A DNA stretch of 64,000 bases from Psychrobacter sp. I-STPA10 (GTDB lineage Bacteria > Pseudomonadota > Gammaproteobacteria > Pseudomonadales > Moraxellaceae). Within the stretch, counting starts at the first letter, position 1. The number at the start of each line of letters is the position of its first letter. Below the pieces are notes generated by a model. The model saw only the letters and a program-made list of their open reading frames with translations. It was not told the origin of the DNA and did not search any database. Of this stretch, positions 27,823 through 36,441 are shown piece by piece. The DNA is taken from NCBI RefSeq assembly GCF_021012795.1, contig NZ_VFYU01000005.1:83559-147558 (forward strand). The letters are read 5' to 3'. The translations under genes and the position numbers were made by a program.

Positions 27823-28272
27823 ATGACAGATAATTCACACAGCTCATCACAAATTAGTTCATCACAGCTTAGCTCTGAGCAGATTGCTCAACTTACCGAT
27901 GCCGATTGGCGCGAACGCCTTGATGACGATGCGTATCATGTATTGCGTCAAAAAGGCACTGAGCGACCTTTTACAGGTATGTATACAGATAATAAAGATG
28001 AGGGTATTTATCGCTGTAAAGGCTGTGGGGCAAAGCTGTTTACGTCAGACAATAAATTTGACTCAGGCTGTGGTTGGCCAAGCTTTGATAAAACCATTGA
28101 CGAGAGTGCGGTTGAAGAGCATTTAGACACCTCGCATGGTATGCGCCGCGTGGAGGTCACCTGTCGTAATTGTGGCGGGCATTTGGGGCATGTATTTCCT
28201 GATGGACCACAACAGACCACAGGTATGCGCTATTGCATTAACTCAGTGGCGATAGATTTAGATAAACAATAA
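27823..28272 (+). CDS. msrB: Peptide-methionine (R)-S-oxide reductase
   Basis: Reduces methionine-R-sulfoxide in proteins. The zinc ligands C65/C68 (YRCKGCGAK) and C114/C117 (TCRNCGGHLGH) are present, and the catalytic Cys is C138 in GMRYCINS. The 149-residue protein carries a serine-rich N-terminal extension of about 22 residues before the domain. There is no signal peptide, so it should be cytoplasmic. A GGAG site precedes the ATG. It lies beside a glutathione-peroxidase gene, a plausible oxidative-stress pair, with about 180 bases between them. Confidence 0.96.
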   Translation: MTDNSHSSSQISSSQLSSEQIAQLTDADWRERLDDDAYHVLRQKGTERPFTGMYTDNKDEGIYRCKGCGAKLFTSDNKFDSGCGWPSFDKTIDESAVEEHLDTSHGMRRVEVTCRNCGGHLGHVFPDGPQQTTGMRYCINSVAIDLDKQ

Positions 28273-28454
28273 AACCAACCTAAAATAGCCTAAGCAAAAA
28301 TAAATTACAGACAATCTAATATAATTTCACCACAAGACAACTGAGTGCAGATAGTACACCCATCTAGCGAAGTTAACACCGGGGTGAATTTATAGTAGGC
28401 AGACTATAACCACGCATAACCAACAACACGTATAATAAATAATAGGAAAGTATT

Positions 28455-28937
28455 ATGAGCAGTATCTATGATTTTAACGCCAAAGATATTACAGGACAGA
28501 CAGTGAATTTTGCCGATTATCAAGGCAAGGTATTATTAATTGTCAATACCGCCAGTAAATGTGGATTAACGCCACAATTTGAGGGGTTAGAGGCGTTATA
28601 TCAACAATATAAAGACGAGGGGCTGGTGGTGATTGGGTTTCCATGCAATCAATTTGCCAATCAAGACCCCGAAGATGCCCAAGCAATTGGAGCGTTTTGC
28701 CAAAAAAATTATGGGGTTAGTTTTCCAATGATGGATAAAATCGAGGTCAATGGCGATGAAGCACACCCTATTTTTGTTTGGCTAAAACAGCAAAAAGGAG
28801 GCGTATTACTTGATGCCATCAAGTGGAATTTTACGAAGTTTTTAATTGGGCGTGATGGACAAGTAATTGCCCGTTATGCCCCCACTACTAAGCCAGAAAC
28901 GATTGCAGAGGATATTAAAAAAGCATTGGCAAAATAA
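28455..28937 (+). CDS. Glutathione peroxidase family protein
   Basis: A 160-residue thiol peroxidase. The peroxidatic Cys is C36 in NTASKCGLTPQF; the catalytic glutamine is in FPCNQFANQ (Q66) and the Trp/Asn pair in IKWNFTKF (W124, N125). It reduces hydrogen peroxide or lipid hydroperoxides; bacterial enzymes of this type (BtuE-like) often use thioredoxin as reductant. A TAGGAAAG site precedes the ATG. A strong terminator shared with convergent leuA follows. Confidence 0.94.
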   Translation: MSSIYDFNAKDITGQTVNFADYQGKVLLIVNTASKCGLTPQFEGLEALYQQYKDEGLVVIGFPCNQFANQDPEDAQAIGAFCQKNYGVSFPMMDKIEVNGDEAHPIFVWLKQQKGGVLLDAIKWNFTKFLIGRDGQVIARYAPTTKPETIAEDIKKALAK

Positions 28938-28998
28938 GTGAATGGCTATTGATTTATTATTCATTATTCACTGTTATTTGCTGATTGATATTTTGTAT

Positions 28999-29039
28999 AA
29001 AAAACCCCTCACTATCAAAAATGATAGCGAGGGGTTTTT
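28999..29039. terminator. Bidirectional terminator between gpx-type gene and leuA
   Basis: Nested arms AAAACCCCTC / GAGGGGTTTT and CTATCA / TGATAG form a long hairpin with A and T runs on opposite sides. Confidence 0.9.
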
Positions 29040-29111
29040 GGCTTTAATGGCTTTAATAGTTTTGTTATTTCATCAAGGCCATCATAACCACTGACAGTGT
29101 CTATATCAGAT

Positions 29112-30875
29112 TTATAACGCCTGAGCCAATGCCGATAACGCCCCTTTTAGCATCGCAGAGACAGTACTGGTACAGGTACCAACGCCTGAATAAATTTGAC
29201 CATCAACATTGAGCTGAATATAGGCCACGGCATTGGCATTGGTTTTATCACTGCTACTATCATAGTCTTCATCAGGTTGTCTTTGTTGACTGATGGCGTG
29301 TTCAGAATAATTAGCAATATGTAAGCGTTTGCCAGTATGACGTGCCATGCCATCAATAAAGGAAGATAAAGGACCATTGCCTTTGCCATCTAGGGTGATG
29401 CGCTCACCATTGATATCCACTTCACCAGTAAACATCACTTCACCGCCTTTATTATTAACGCTGTAGTCGTGTAGGCTGAGGGCGGTTTGTGCAAGATAGG
29501 TGTCTTCAAAGGTCTGGATAATCTCTTCCGTTTTTAGCTCACGCGCCACTTCTTCGGCTTGATTTTGTACCACTTTACTAAAGTCAATCTGCATCCAGCG
29601 TGGTAGCTTAAAGCCATAATGACGCTGTAAAATATATGCCACACCGCCTTTACCTGATTGGCTATTAATGCGTACCACATCTTGATAAGTACGTCCAATA
29701 TGAGCAGGGTCGATGGGCAAGTAAGCCACGTCCCAGACGTTTTCGGTTGCCTCTTTATTCCTCTCATTATAATCAAGCGATTTTTTGATGGCATCTTGGT
29801 GCGAGCCGCTAAAGGCAGTAAATACCAACTCACCCACATAAGGGTGGCGTGGGTGTAATGGCAAGTTATTACATTCACCGACTATCTGCGCAATCTCACT
29901 CATATTACTAAAATCAAGCTCAGGGTCGATGCCTTGGCTGTATAAGTTCATCGCCATCACGATGATATCCATATTACCTGTGCGCTCACCATTACCTAAA
30001 AGTGTACCCTCGATACGGTCAGCACCTGCCAATACCCCAAGCTCAGCGGCAGCAACTGCACAGCCTCTATCATTGTGGGTATGCAAGCTGACAGTAATTA
30101 GGTCACGCTGCTTTAGGTTGCGACAAAAATACTCGACTTGGTCAGCAAATAGGTTTGGCATGGAAGACTCGACGGTGGCAGGCAAGTTGATAATTACTTC
30201 TTGACCTGTTTCGGGCTGCCATACTTCTAGCACCGCATCACACACCTCAACGGCATATTCAGGCTCAGTTTGGCTAAAGCTCTCAGGAGAATACTGAAAC
30301 ACCCATTCGGTTTCGGGGTATTTTTCGGCATATTTTTTCAGCAAATTTGCACCATCAATGGCAATTTGCTTAATCTCTGCTAAGTTTTTGCCATAAACCT
30401 TGTCACGCTGCACACGGCTGGTTGAGTTATACACATGCACAATCGCTCGTCTTGCGCCTTTTAAGGACTCAAAAGTACGCTCAATTAAATGCTCACGTGC
30501 TTGTACCAATACTTGCAACGTCACGTCGTCAGGCACATGATTTTCTTCAATCAATTTGCGAGTAAAATCAAACTCAACTTGTGCTGCTGAGGGAAAACCA
30601 ATTTCAATTTCTTTAAAGCCCACTTCAACGAGCAGCTTAAAGAAGGTCATTTTTTGTGGAATGGTCATAGGGTCAATTAACGCCTGATTACCATCACGCA
30701 AGTCTACGCTTGCCCAAATCGGTGCTTTGGTGAGGGTTTTGCTTGGCCAAGTACGGTCATCAAGCTTGGGTGCAAACGCAAATGGACGATATTTGCGAAA
30801 GTCAAAAGCGGCATTCTTTGGTTTAATTTTAGGCTCGACGATTGCTTGAGTGTTTGTTTGTGCTGGGCTGCTCAT
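29112..30875 (-). CDS. leuA: 2-isopropylmalate synthase
   Basis: First committed enzyme of leucine synthesis, condensing acetyl-CoA with 2-oxoisovalerate. The 587-residue protein has the metal-binding signature LRDGNQALIDPM, the VSLHTHNDRGCAVAAAELG motif and a C-terminal regulatory domain (from about residue 450) for leucine feedback. The length and the NQAL variant mark it as the long (type 2) LeuA. An Lrp/AsnC regulator is transcribed divergently and could govern it, although the two are separated by 512 bases containing a repeat element. Confidence 0.96.
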   Translation of the reverse strand: MSSPAQTNTQAIVEPKIKPKNAAFDFRKYRPFAFAPKLDDRTWPSKTLTKAPIWASVDLRDGNQALIDPMTIPQKMTFFKLLVEVGFKEIEIGFPSAAQVEFDFTRKLIEENHVPDDVTLQVLVQAREHLIERTFESLKGARRAIVHVYNSTSRVQRDKVYGKNLAEIKQIAIDGANLLKKYAEKYPETEWVFQYSPESFSQTEPEYAVEVCDAVLEVWQPETGQEVIINLPATVESSMPNLFADQVEYFCRNLKQRDLITVSLHTHNDRGCAVAAAELGVLAGADRIEGTLLGNGERTGNMDIIVMAMNLYSQGIDPELDFSNMSEIAQIVGECNNLPLHPRHPYVGELVFTAFSGSHQDAIKKSLDYNERNKEATENVWDVAYLPIDPAHIGRTYQDVVRINSQSGKGGVAYILQRHYGFKLPRWMQIDFSKVVQNQAEEVARELKTEEIIQTFEDTYLAQTALSLHDYSVNNKGGEVMFTGEVDINGERITLDGKGNGPLSSFIDGMARHTGKRLHIANYSEHAISQQRQPDEDYDSSSDKTNANAVAYIQLNVDGQIYSGVGTCTSTVSAMLKGALSALAQAL

Positions 30876-30960
30876 GGAAGTTCCTTAAATGAGTGGCGAA
30901 TAATGACCACAGTACTTATGAATAAATAAAACTTTTAATAAATAAAAAATTGCTGTTATT

Positions 30961-31175
30961 AGGGTCTGTTAAACTTTCACCCTGTTAGGCTAATATCTAT
31001 AAGGGAGACAGCTGTTTTTTACTTTCATGTAAAAATTGGCTAAATTTACCTTATTCTGCGTTAATGAACTTGTTAATATCCCGATATTACCTACGTTCAT
31101 TGCCTTGACTAAGCCACCGTTTATTAAAATCAGTATCTCAATTTTTCCTATGAAGATGAATGTTCAACAGACCCT
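30961..31175. repeat. MITE-like element, family C
   Basis: A 215-bp non-coding stretch bounded by inverted ends AGGGTCTGTT and AACAGACCCT that continue imperfectly inward. An internal dyad AATATC/GATATT lies at 31075-31088. A shortened copy sharing both ends is at 51170-51226. The rest of the leuA-lrp gap shows no gene. Confidence 0.75.
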
Positions 31176-31387
31176 AGCAATATTGGTTTGTAGTCTATGA
31201 GCAAATTTGCATCACTTTGAATAAGACCACAGAACTGATTTTTGATTGTGAATATGATAACAAAAAGTGAATAGTGAAAAACGGCAAAATATTTATAAAA
31301 TTCAGAGAATTTGATGGATTTATCTAATTTTTACGCTAATATTAGAGAATTACTTTAATTTTTCCTATTATTAATGGGTGTGAGTAG

Positions 31388-31900
31388 ATGAAGACTGACC
31401 TATCTGTGCAAACAAGAGAAAAAAGTTTAGACAAGCCATTAGAGAAGCCACTGGATAAAGTTGATAAGCAATTATTGGCATTATTACAACAAGATGCCCG
31501 TTTAAGCATTACTGAGATGGCAGAATACGTCAATTTATCACCCACACCTTGTGCTAGGCGTATTAAGCAGTTAGAAGAGCAGGGGGTCATCACCGGCTAT
31601 CATGCCCATACCAATGCACAAAAGCTTGGTTATAGTTTGGCAATTTTTATCGCTGTGGGTATGGATAAGCATACCGCAGAGCGTTTTGAGCAGTTTGAAC
31701 AGCAAATCCAAAGTTTTGAAGAGGTGGTGAGCTGTAGTATCGTCACAGGGCGTAGTGAGGATTATTTAATCAAAGTGGTGGTGCGTGATATGGCACATTA
31801 TGAGGAGTTTTTGTTGCATCGGCTCAATCGTATCGAAGGGGTGTCGCAAGTGCATACCAGTTTTGAGTTAAGAGAGGTGTTTAGCCGTTCAGTGATATAA
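31388..31900 (+). CDS. Lrp/AsnC-family transcriptional regulator
   Basis: A 170-residue regulator. After a charged 25-residue extension, the helix-turn-helix runs through LLALLQQDARLSITEMAEYVNLSPTPCARRIKQLEEQGVI in pieces typical of the family. The RAM effector domain follows (VSCSIVTGRSEDYLIKVVVRDMAHYEEFL). It binds amino acids and regulates metabolic genes; the ligand is unknown. Divergence from leuA suggests a link to branched-chain amino acid metabolism. The ribosome site is weak, so the start is not certain; a start further downstream is possible. Confidence 0.9.
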   Translation: MKTDLSVQTREKSLDKPLEKPLDKVDKQLLALLQQDARLSITEMAEYVNLSPTPCARRIKQLEEQGVITGYHAHTNAQKLGYSLAIFIAVGMDKHTAERFEQFEQQIQSFEEVVSCSIVTGRSEDYLIKVVVRDMAHYEEFLLHRLNRIEGVSQVHTSFELREVFSRSVI

Positions 31901-32177
31901 ATGATATGAGCGATATGAATGATATAAGTGATGAAGGGGTTTGTGAAAGTGAGATAAAACAGGGATAAAAAAGAGATAAACGCTGTAATTAATATATAAA
32001 AAATAGTTTCCTATATTACTATAATAACTCACTTTTATTTATTATTTTAACTTGTTACTCTATTTTTAGCGTTTGCAGTGACCTCTTGTTTCTAATGCAT
32101 TTTTAATGCGTTTTTAATGTGTTTTAAGGGGGTGCTTATGTGTTTTTAATACCACTTATTGAGAGTAAAGCATTTTT

Positions 32178-33062
32178 ATGAATCATAATAACGATATGGT
32201 AAGCCAGCCAGTTCAATCAGAGCAGTTAGCCGCCAAGTTAGACCAGACAACTTCATCAGACAATCAAACCCAACAATCATCTCAACTTAGCCATAATGAG
32301 AATGTTAATAAACAGTTTGGTGAGCGTGCCAATGCGTATCTAAGCAGTGCGGTACATGCTAAGGGACGTGAGCTACAATTAATGGCGCAAAAAGTAGCGC
32401 AAATAAACGCTGCCACTGTGCTTGATTTGGGCTGCGGTGCAGGGCATGCCAGTTTTGCCGTTGCTCCCCATGCCAAATCAGTAGTAGCATACGATTTATC
32501 TGGCGAGATGCTGACCGTGGTCGAGCAAGCAGCAGCAGATAAACAATTAACCAATATCAGCACCAGTCAGGGCGTGGTAGAAAAATTGCCCTTTGCTGAT
32601 AATAGCTTTGATGTGGTGGTCTCACGCTTTTCTGCGCACCATTGGCAAGATGTGCTAGTAGCCTTGCAAGAAGCAAAGCGGGTATTAACCGCTGATGGGC
32701 TGTTTATCATGGTCGATGTGATTGCGCCGTCTAATCCTGCGGCGGATAGCTTTTTGCAAACCATTGAGCTGCTACGTGATACCAGTCATGTTCGAGATTA
32801 CTCGCTTGCCGAGTGGCAAAGTTTTTTGAGCTTAACAGGATTTCGGGTAAATGAGATGCACACTCAGCGTCTGCCTTTGGATTTTGCTACTTGGATTGCC
32901 CGTATGCGTACGCCTAAGCATTTTGCAGTGGCGATAACGGAGCTGATAAAAACCAGTAGTCAGGAAGTCAAAACTTACTTTGATATTCAAGCTGATGGCT
33001 CATTTAGCAGTGATATGCTGGTGTTGAGCGCACAGCCTAATCATTTATCAGGGAGCATATAG
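32178..33062 (+). CDS. Class I SAM-dependent methyltransferase
   Basis: A 294-residue cytoplasmic protein. Motif I VLDLGCGAGHASFAVAPHA is followed by VVAYDLSGEML, with acidic and hydrophobic elements in VVEKLPFADNSFDVVVSRFSAHHW and the post motifs in KRVLTADGLFIMVD. It resembles UbiE/YcgJ-like small-molecule methyltransferases. The first 45 residues are a Gln/Ser/Asn-rich extension. The substrate is unknown. It stands alone between an Lrp regulator and argF, and the 277-base gap before it shows no gene. Confidence 0.88.
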   Translation: MNHNNDMVSQPVQSEQLAAKLDQTTSSDNQTQQSSQLSHNENVNKQFGERANAYLSSAVHAKGRELQLMAQKVAQINAATVLDLGCGAGHASFAVAPHAKSVVAYDLSGEMLTVVEQAAADKQLTNISTSQGVVEKLPFADNSFDVVVSRFSAHHWQDVLVALQEAKRVLTADGLFIMVDVIAPSNPAADSFLQTIELLRDTSHVRDYSLAEWQSFLSLTGFRVNEMHTQRLPLDFATWIARMRTPKHFAVAITELIKTSSQEVKTYFDIQADGSFSSDMLVLSAQPNHLSGSI

Positions 33063-33222
33063 GTTCACTTAATGGATATTCAGGCAAAAACATAATTTAC
33101 ATTGGTATTATTTTCGCTATACTGGAGCTTTGAGCAGTTATTTCTAATTTATCGATATATTATTAAGAAATTAATAGACTAAATTAATTGCAAACTGAAC
33201 GATAGCAAAAAATAGGATAGCC

Positions 33223-34140
33223 ATGAGCGTGCGTCATTTTTTAACCCTACTTGATCTCTCAAAAACCGAACTTGATCAGCTAATAAAACGGGCATGTGAG
33301 CTGCGAAAAATGCAGCATGCAGGCGAGATTTATCAGCCGTTTGTGGGGCGAACGCTGGGAATGATTTTTGAAAAATCCTCGACTCGTACTCGTATCTCGT
33401 TTGAAACAGGCATGGGGCAGTTTGGTGGGCAAGCGATATTTTTATCACCCAAAGATACCCAGTTAGGTCGCGGTGAGCCGATAGAAGATTCTGCTCGGGT
33501 GATCTCAAGCATGGTTGATATCATTATGATTCGTACCTTTGAGCATGAAAAGGTGCAAAAATTTGCTGAATATTCTTCGGTACCGATTATTAATGCACTC
33601 ACTGATGAGTTTCACCCTTGCCAGTTATTGGCAGATATGCAGACCTTTTATGAGCATCGGGGCAGTATCGAAAATAAAACGGTGACTTGGGTTGGTGATG
33701 GCAACAATATGTGTTCCTCATTTATGCATGCAGCGCATCAATTTGGCTTTGAGCTGCGGGTAGCCTCACCTTATGGTTTTGAGCCTGATCCTGATTTGAC
33801 CGAAAAATTTTCGCATTGTGTGACACTTATTGAAGATGTACAAGAAGCTGCCAAAGATGCACATTTAATTGTCACTGATGTGTGGGCAAGTATGGGGCAG
33901 GAAAATGAGCAAAATACCCGAGCCAGACGTTTTGCCCCCTATCAAGTCACGCCTGCGATGCTTGATAAGGCAGACCCTGAGGTGCTGTTTATGCACTGTC
34001 TGCCTGCCCACCGTGGTGAGGAGATTTCACATGACTTGCTTGATGACCCACGCTCGGTGGTCTGGGACGAAGCTGAAAACCGCTTACATGCGCAAAAAGC
34101 ACTGATGGAATTGTTGTTGCAGGATAAAATCAAAGTTTAA
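33223..34140 (+). CDS. argF: Ornithine carbamoyltransferase
   Basis: Forms citrulline from ornithine and carbamoyl phosphate in arginine synthesis. The carbamoyl-phosphate loop SSTRTR is at residues 52-57, HPCQLLAD and the ornithine-binding region DVWASMGQE follow, and the catalytic [11 protein letters not shown] lies near the C terminus. The length of 305 residues matches anabolic enzymes. An AGGA site precedes the ATG. A strong terminator follows, so it is probably monocistronic. Confidence 0.96.
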   Translation: MSVRHFLTLLDLSKTELDQLIKRACELRKMQHAGEIYQPFVGRTLGMIFEKSSTRTRISFETGMGQFGGQAIFLSPKDTQLGRGEPIEDSARVISSMVDIIMIRTFEHEKVQKFAEYSSVPIINALTDEFHPCQLLADMQTFYEHRGSIENKTVTWVGDGNNMCSSFMHAAHQFGFELRVASPYGFEPDPDLTEKFSHCVTLIEDVQEAAKDAHLIVTDVWASMGQENEQNTRARRFAPYQVTPAMLDKADPEVLFMHCLPAHRGEEISHDLLDDPRSVVWDEAENRLHAQKALMELLLQDKIKV

Positions 34141-34171
34141 ATTTTATTTGATAGTCGATTTAACAAAAATA

Positions 34172-34207
34172 AAAAAGCCCCTAAAAAGAAAAATTTAGGG
34201 GCTTTTT
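34172..34207 (+). terminator. Terminator after argF
   Basis: The hairpin AAAGCCCCTAAA / TTTAGGGGCTTT with flanking A and T runs lies about 30 bases after the argF stop. Confidence 0.9.
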
Positions 34208-34227
34208 GATTTTTAGTTTTGGTATTT

Positions 34228-34391
34228 AGAACCTGTATTCATAAGTCAAAATTAGGATATTTTTAGATTAAAATGGCGTAATATAAGGCAAATTTGGGGC
34301 AAATAGTTATTCTATTTAACCCAACATTTAACGCAGTAGTACGTCTATTTTAGGCAAAAAGCCACTATTGTGGGTTGTGAATACAGGTTCT
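34228..34391. repeat. MITE-like element, family B (full copy)
   Basis: A 164-bp non-coding element with perfect 14-base inverted ends AGAACCTGTATTCA / TGAATACAGGTTCT. It lies between the argF terminator and the 3' end of rpiA. A remnant occurs at 21896-21944. Confidence 0.82.
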
Positions 34392-34408
34392 CATAGACTT
34401 AGCTTAGA

Positions 34409-35092
34409 TTAGCGTTTTAATGTCTCAACCCCACTGGCTTTGGCAAGCAATAATGTATCGGCTTGATTGGCAGCAAAGATACCATTACATACCACGCCAA
34501 CGATGTTATTGAGTCGTTGTTCCATCTCACTGGGGCTAGTTATCTCAAGGTCATAAACGTCCAAAATCAAATTGCCATAATCAGTGACAAAGCCTTCTCG
34601 ATACTCAGGTTCACCGCCTAATTTGACCAATTCCCGAGCCACATAAGAGCGTGCTTGTGGTAGCACCTCAATAGGAACAGGAAATTCACGTCCGAGGGTA
34701 TCTACCCATTTGCTTTCATCAACCATACAGATAAACTTCTTGGAAGCGGCAGCGACGATTTTTTCTCGAGTTAATGCACCGCCACCGCCTTTAATTAGTT
34801 GTAAGTTTGGATTGACCTCATCTGCACCATCAATATACAAATCCAGCTCACCAACAAAGTTTAAATCCATCACTTCAATCCCCAATGCCTCTAGTTTTTC
34901 TTGGGTGACTTTAGAGCTGGCAACTGCGCCTTTTAAGCGAACTTTGGGCAATAAATCGATAAGGCAATTAACCGTACTGCCTGTCCCAACACCCAAAATC
35001 ATACCATCTTCGATGTGACTAAGGGCAGCGGCGGCAACGGCTTGTTTGAGTTGTTGTTGGTTAGAGGCTTGATCAGATGATTGGTCGCTCAT
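34409..35092 (-). CDS. rpiA: Ribose-5-phosphate isomerase A
   Basis: Interconverts ribose 5-phosphate and ribulose 5-phosphate in the pentose phosphate pathway. The substrate-binding elements [24 protein letters not shown] and [13 protein letters not shown] are all present in order. The 227-residue length matches, with a Gln/Ser-rich N-terminal extension. In Pseudomonadales rpiA usually faces ilvA directly; here a leucine-rich-repeat gene stands between them. Confidence 0.96.
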   Translation of the reverse strand: MSDQSSDQASNQQQLKQAVAAAALSHIEDGMILGVGTGSTVNCLIDLLPKVRLKGAVASSKVTQEKLEALGIEVMDLNFVGELDLYIDGADEVNPNLQLIKGGGGALTREKIVAAASKKFICMVDESKWVDTLGREFPVPIEVLPQARSYVARELVKLGGEPEYREGFVTDYGNLILDVYDLEITSPSEMEQRLNNIVGVVCNGIFAANQADTLLLAKASGVETLKR

Positions 35093-35234
35093 AAAGAAAA
35101 ATCCTGTTATTGTGTGATAAAGATAGGTATCGATAAATTATAGAAAGCTATAGTTATTCTAGCCAATTTATGTAGATATTTCATCCATCAAGCAAATCTG
35201 GCTATGCATAAATTGATGTTAAAAAGGAATAACC

Positions 35235-36281
35235 ATGCAAACTGATAACTGGATAAATAAAATATTTGACTGGGCAGATGAGTTTGAGATTGCAGATAAT
35301 CAGCTATCCCGAGATAAGCAGCAATTATTACAAATGACTGAGTTAAATGTTCAAGATAATAATATTACTTATCTTCCTGATGAGATTGGCAGGCTGACTA
35401 ATCTAACATTATTAAGTATTGGCTGGAATCAATTAACTGAATTACCCAGTAGTATCGATCAGCTTAATAATTTAATTTTACTAAATTTTGGACAAAATAA
35501 TATTCGTGAAGTTCCTGAGTCTATTGGTAACCTTAAAAAGTTAAACTTCCTAAAAATGTATGACAATCAAATAACCAAACTGCCGAAATCTATTGGGCAA
35601 CTTCATGATTTGATAGAGTTGGATATAAGTTATAATCAGCTAACTGACTTACCTCAATCTCTCATACAAATTAAAAATTTAGACTTATTGGATATTAGAA
35701 GTAACAACTTTACTAAAATTCCAAATTTTATTAATGAGTTTGATAATTTGGGATTCTTATCTATCAGTGACAATCCATTAATTGAATTACCAGAGTTTAT
35801 TGGTGATTTTAACAATTTAGACTGGTTAGACATCAGTTCTTTACAACTAAAAGAACTACCAAATTTCATTAAAAAATTAACCAATCTTATAACATTAGAT
35901 ATTAGTGACAATAAATTAACAGAATTACCAGAATTTATTGCAAATCTTGTCAACTTGCAGGAAATTGACATTAGCGGTAATAAACTAAGTAGTTTACCTA
36001 CTTGTATTAAGGGATTAAGGCATTTAAATGAAATAAATATCAATGATAATCAATTTAACCAAATCCCAGAAGTTATAACAAACATGGTTAATCTAACACA
36101 GCTTATACTCTGTAATAATCAACTAACGATACTACCTGAGTCTCTCACTAAACTTACAAAATTAGAATATTTGTGTGTTCAGGGCAACCCCTTAAATGAG
36201 CTGACACCGAGTATCAAAGCGTTTTTACAGACGATAGACTATGTGGATATTTTTCAAATTAAGCAAAAATTCAAACTCTGA
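35235..36281 (+). CDS. Leucine-rich-repeat protein
   Basis: A 348-residue protein made of about twelve consecutive 23-residue leucine-rich repeats of the pattern LxxLdisxNxLtxLPxxixxL, from about residue 30 to residue 330. A short helical N-terminal cap (DNWINKIFDWADEFEIADN) precedes them. It has no signal peptide, transmembrane segment or catalytic domain, so a cytoplasmic binding scaffold is likely. The coding sequence is markedly AT-rich compared with rpiA and ilvA. It interrupts a conserved divergent pair, so it is probably a horizontally acquired insertion. The ligand is unknown. An AAGGAATA ribosome site supports the start. Confidence 0.9.
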   Translation: MQTDNWINKIFDWADEFEIADNQLSRDKQQLLQMTELNVQDNNITYLPDEIGRLTNLTLLSIGWNQLTELPSSIDQLNNLILLNFGQNNIREVPESIGNLKKLNFLKMYDNQITKLPKSIGQLHDLIELDISYNQLTDLPQSLIQIKNLDLLDIRSNNFTKIPNFINEFDNLGFLSISDNPLIELPEFIGDFNNLDWLDISSLQLKELPNFIKKLTNLITLDISDNKLTELPEFIANLVNLQEIDISGNKLSSLPTCIKGLRHLNEININDNQFNQIPEVITNMVNLTQLILCNNQLTILPESLTKLTKLEYLCVQGNPLNELTPSIKAFLQTIDYVDIFQIKQKFKL

Positions 36282-36314
36282 CGCCAACAGCGTACTTTTT
36301 TTGTCCTTCTTTTT

Positions 36315-36344
36315 TTGTCCTTTAACGCTCAGTTCCTTTATAAT
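36315..36344 (+). promoter_or_regulatory. Candidate promoter for ilvA
   Basis: TTGTCC (36315-36320) and TATAAT (36339-36344) are 18 bases apart, about 100 bases before the ilvA start. No transcript data support it. Confidence 0.4.
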
Positions 36345-36388
36345 AGCCAGATTCACTATAGATGCTGTAAACACAGATAAATTATCAA

Positions 36389-36423
36389 TTTTTTTAAGCA
36401 CATAACTTTTTTTAAGCACATAA
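36389..36423 (+). repeat. Two-copy 18-bp direct repeat in the ilvA leader
   Basis: TTTTTTTAAGCACATAA occurs at 36389-36405 and 36407-36423, just before the ilvA ribosome site. Confidence 0.85.
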
Positions 36424-36441
36424 TTTTAATTAGGACGATTT

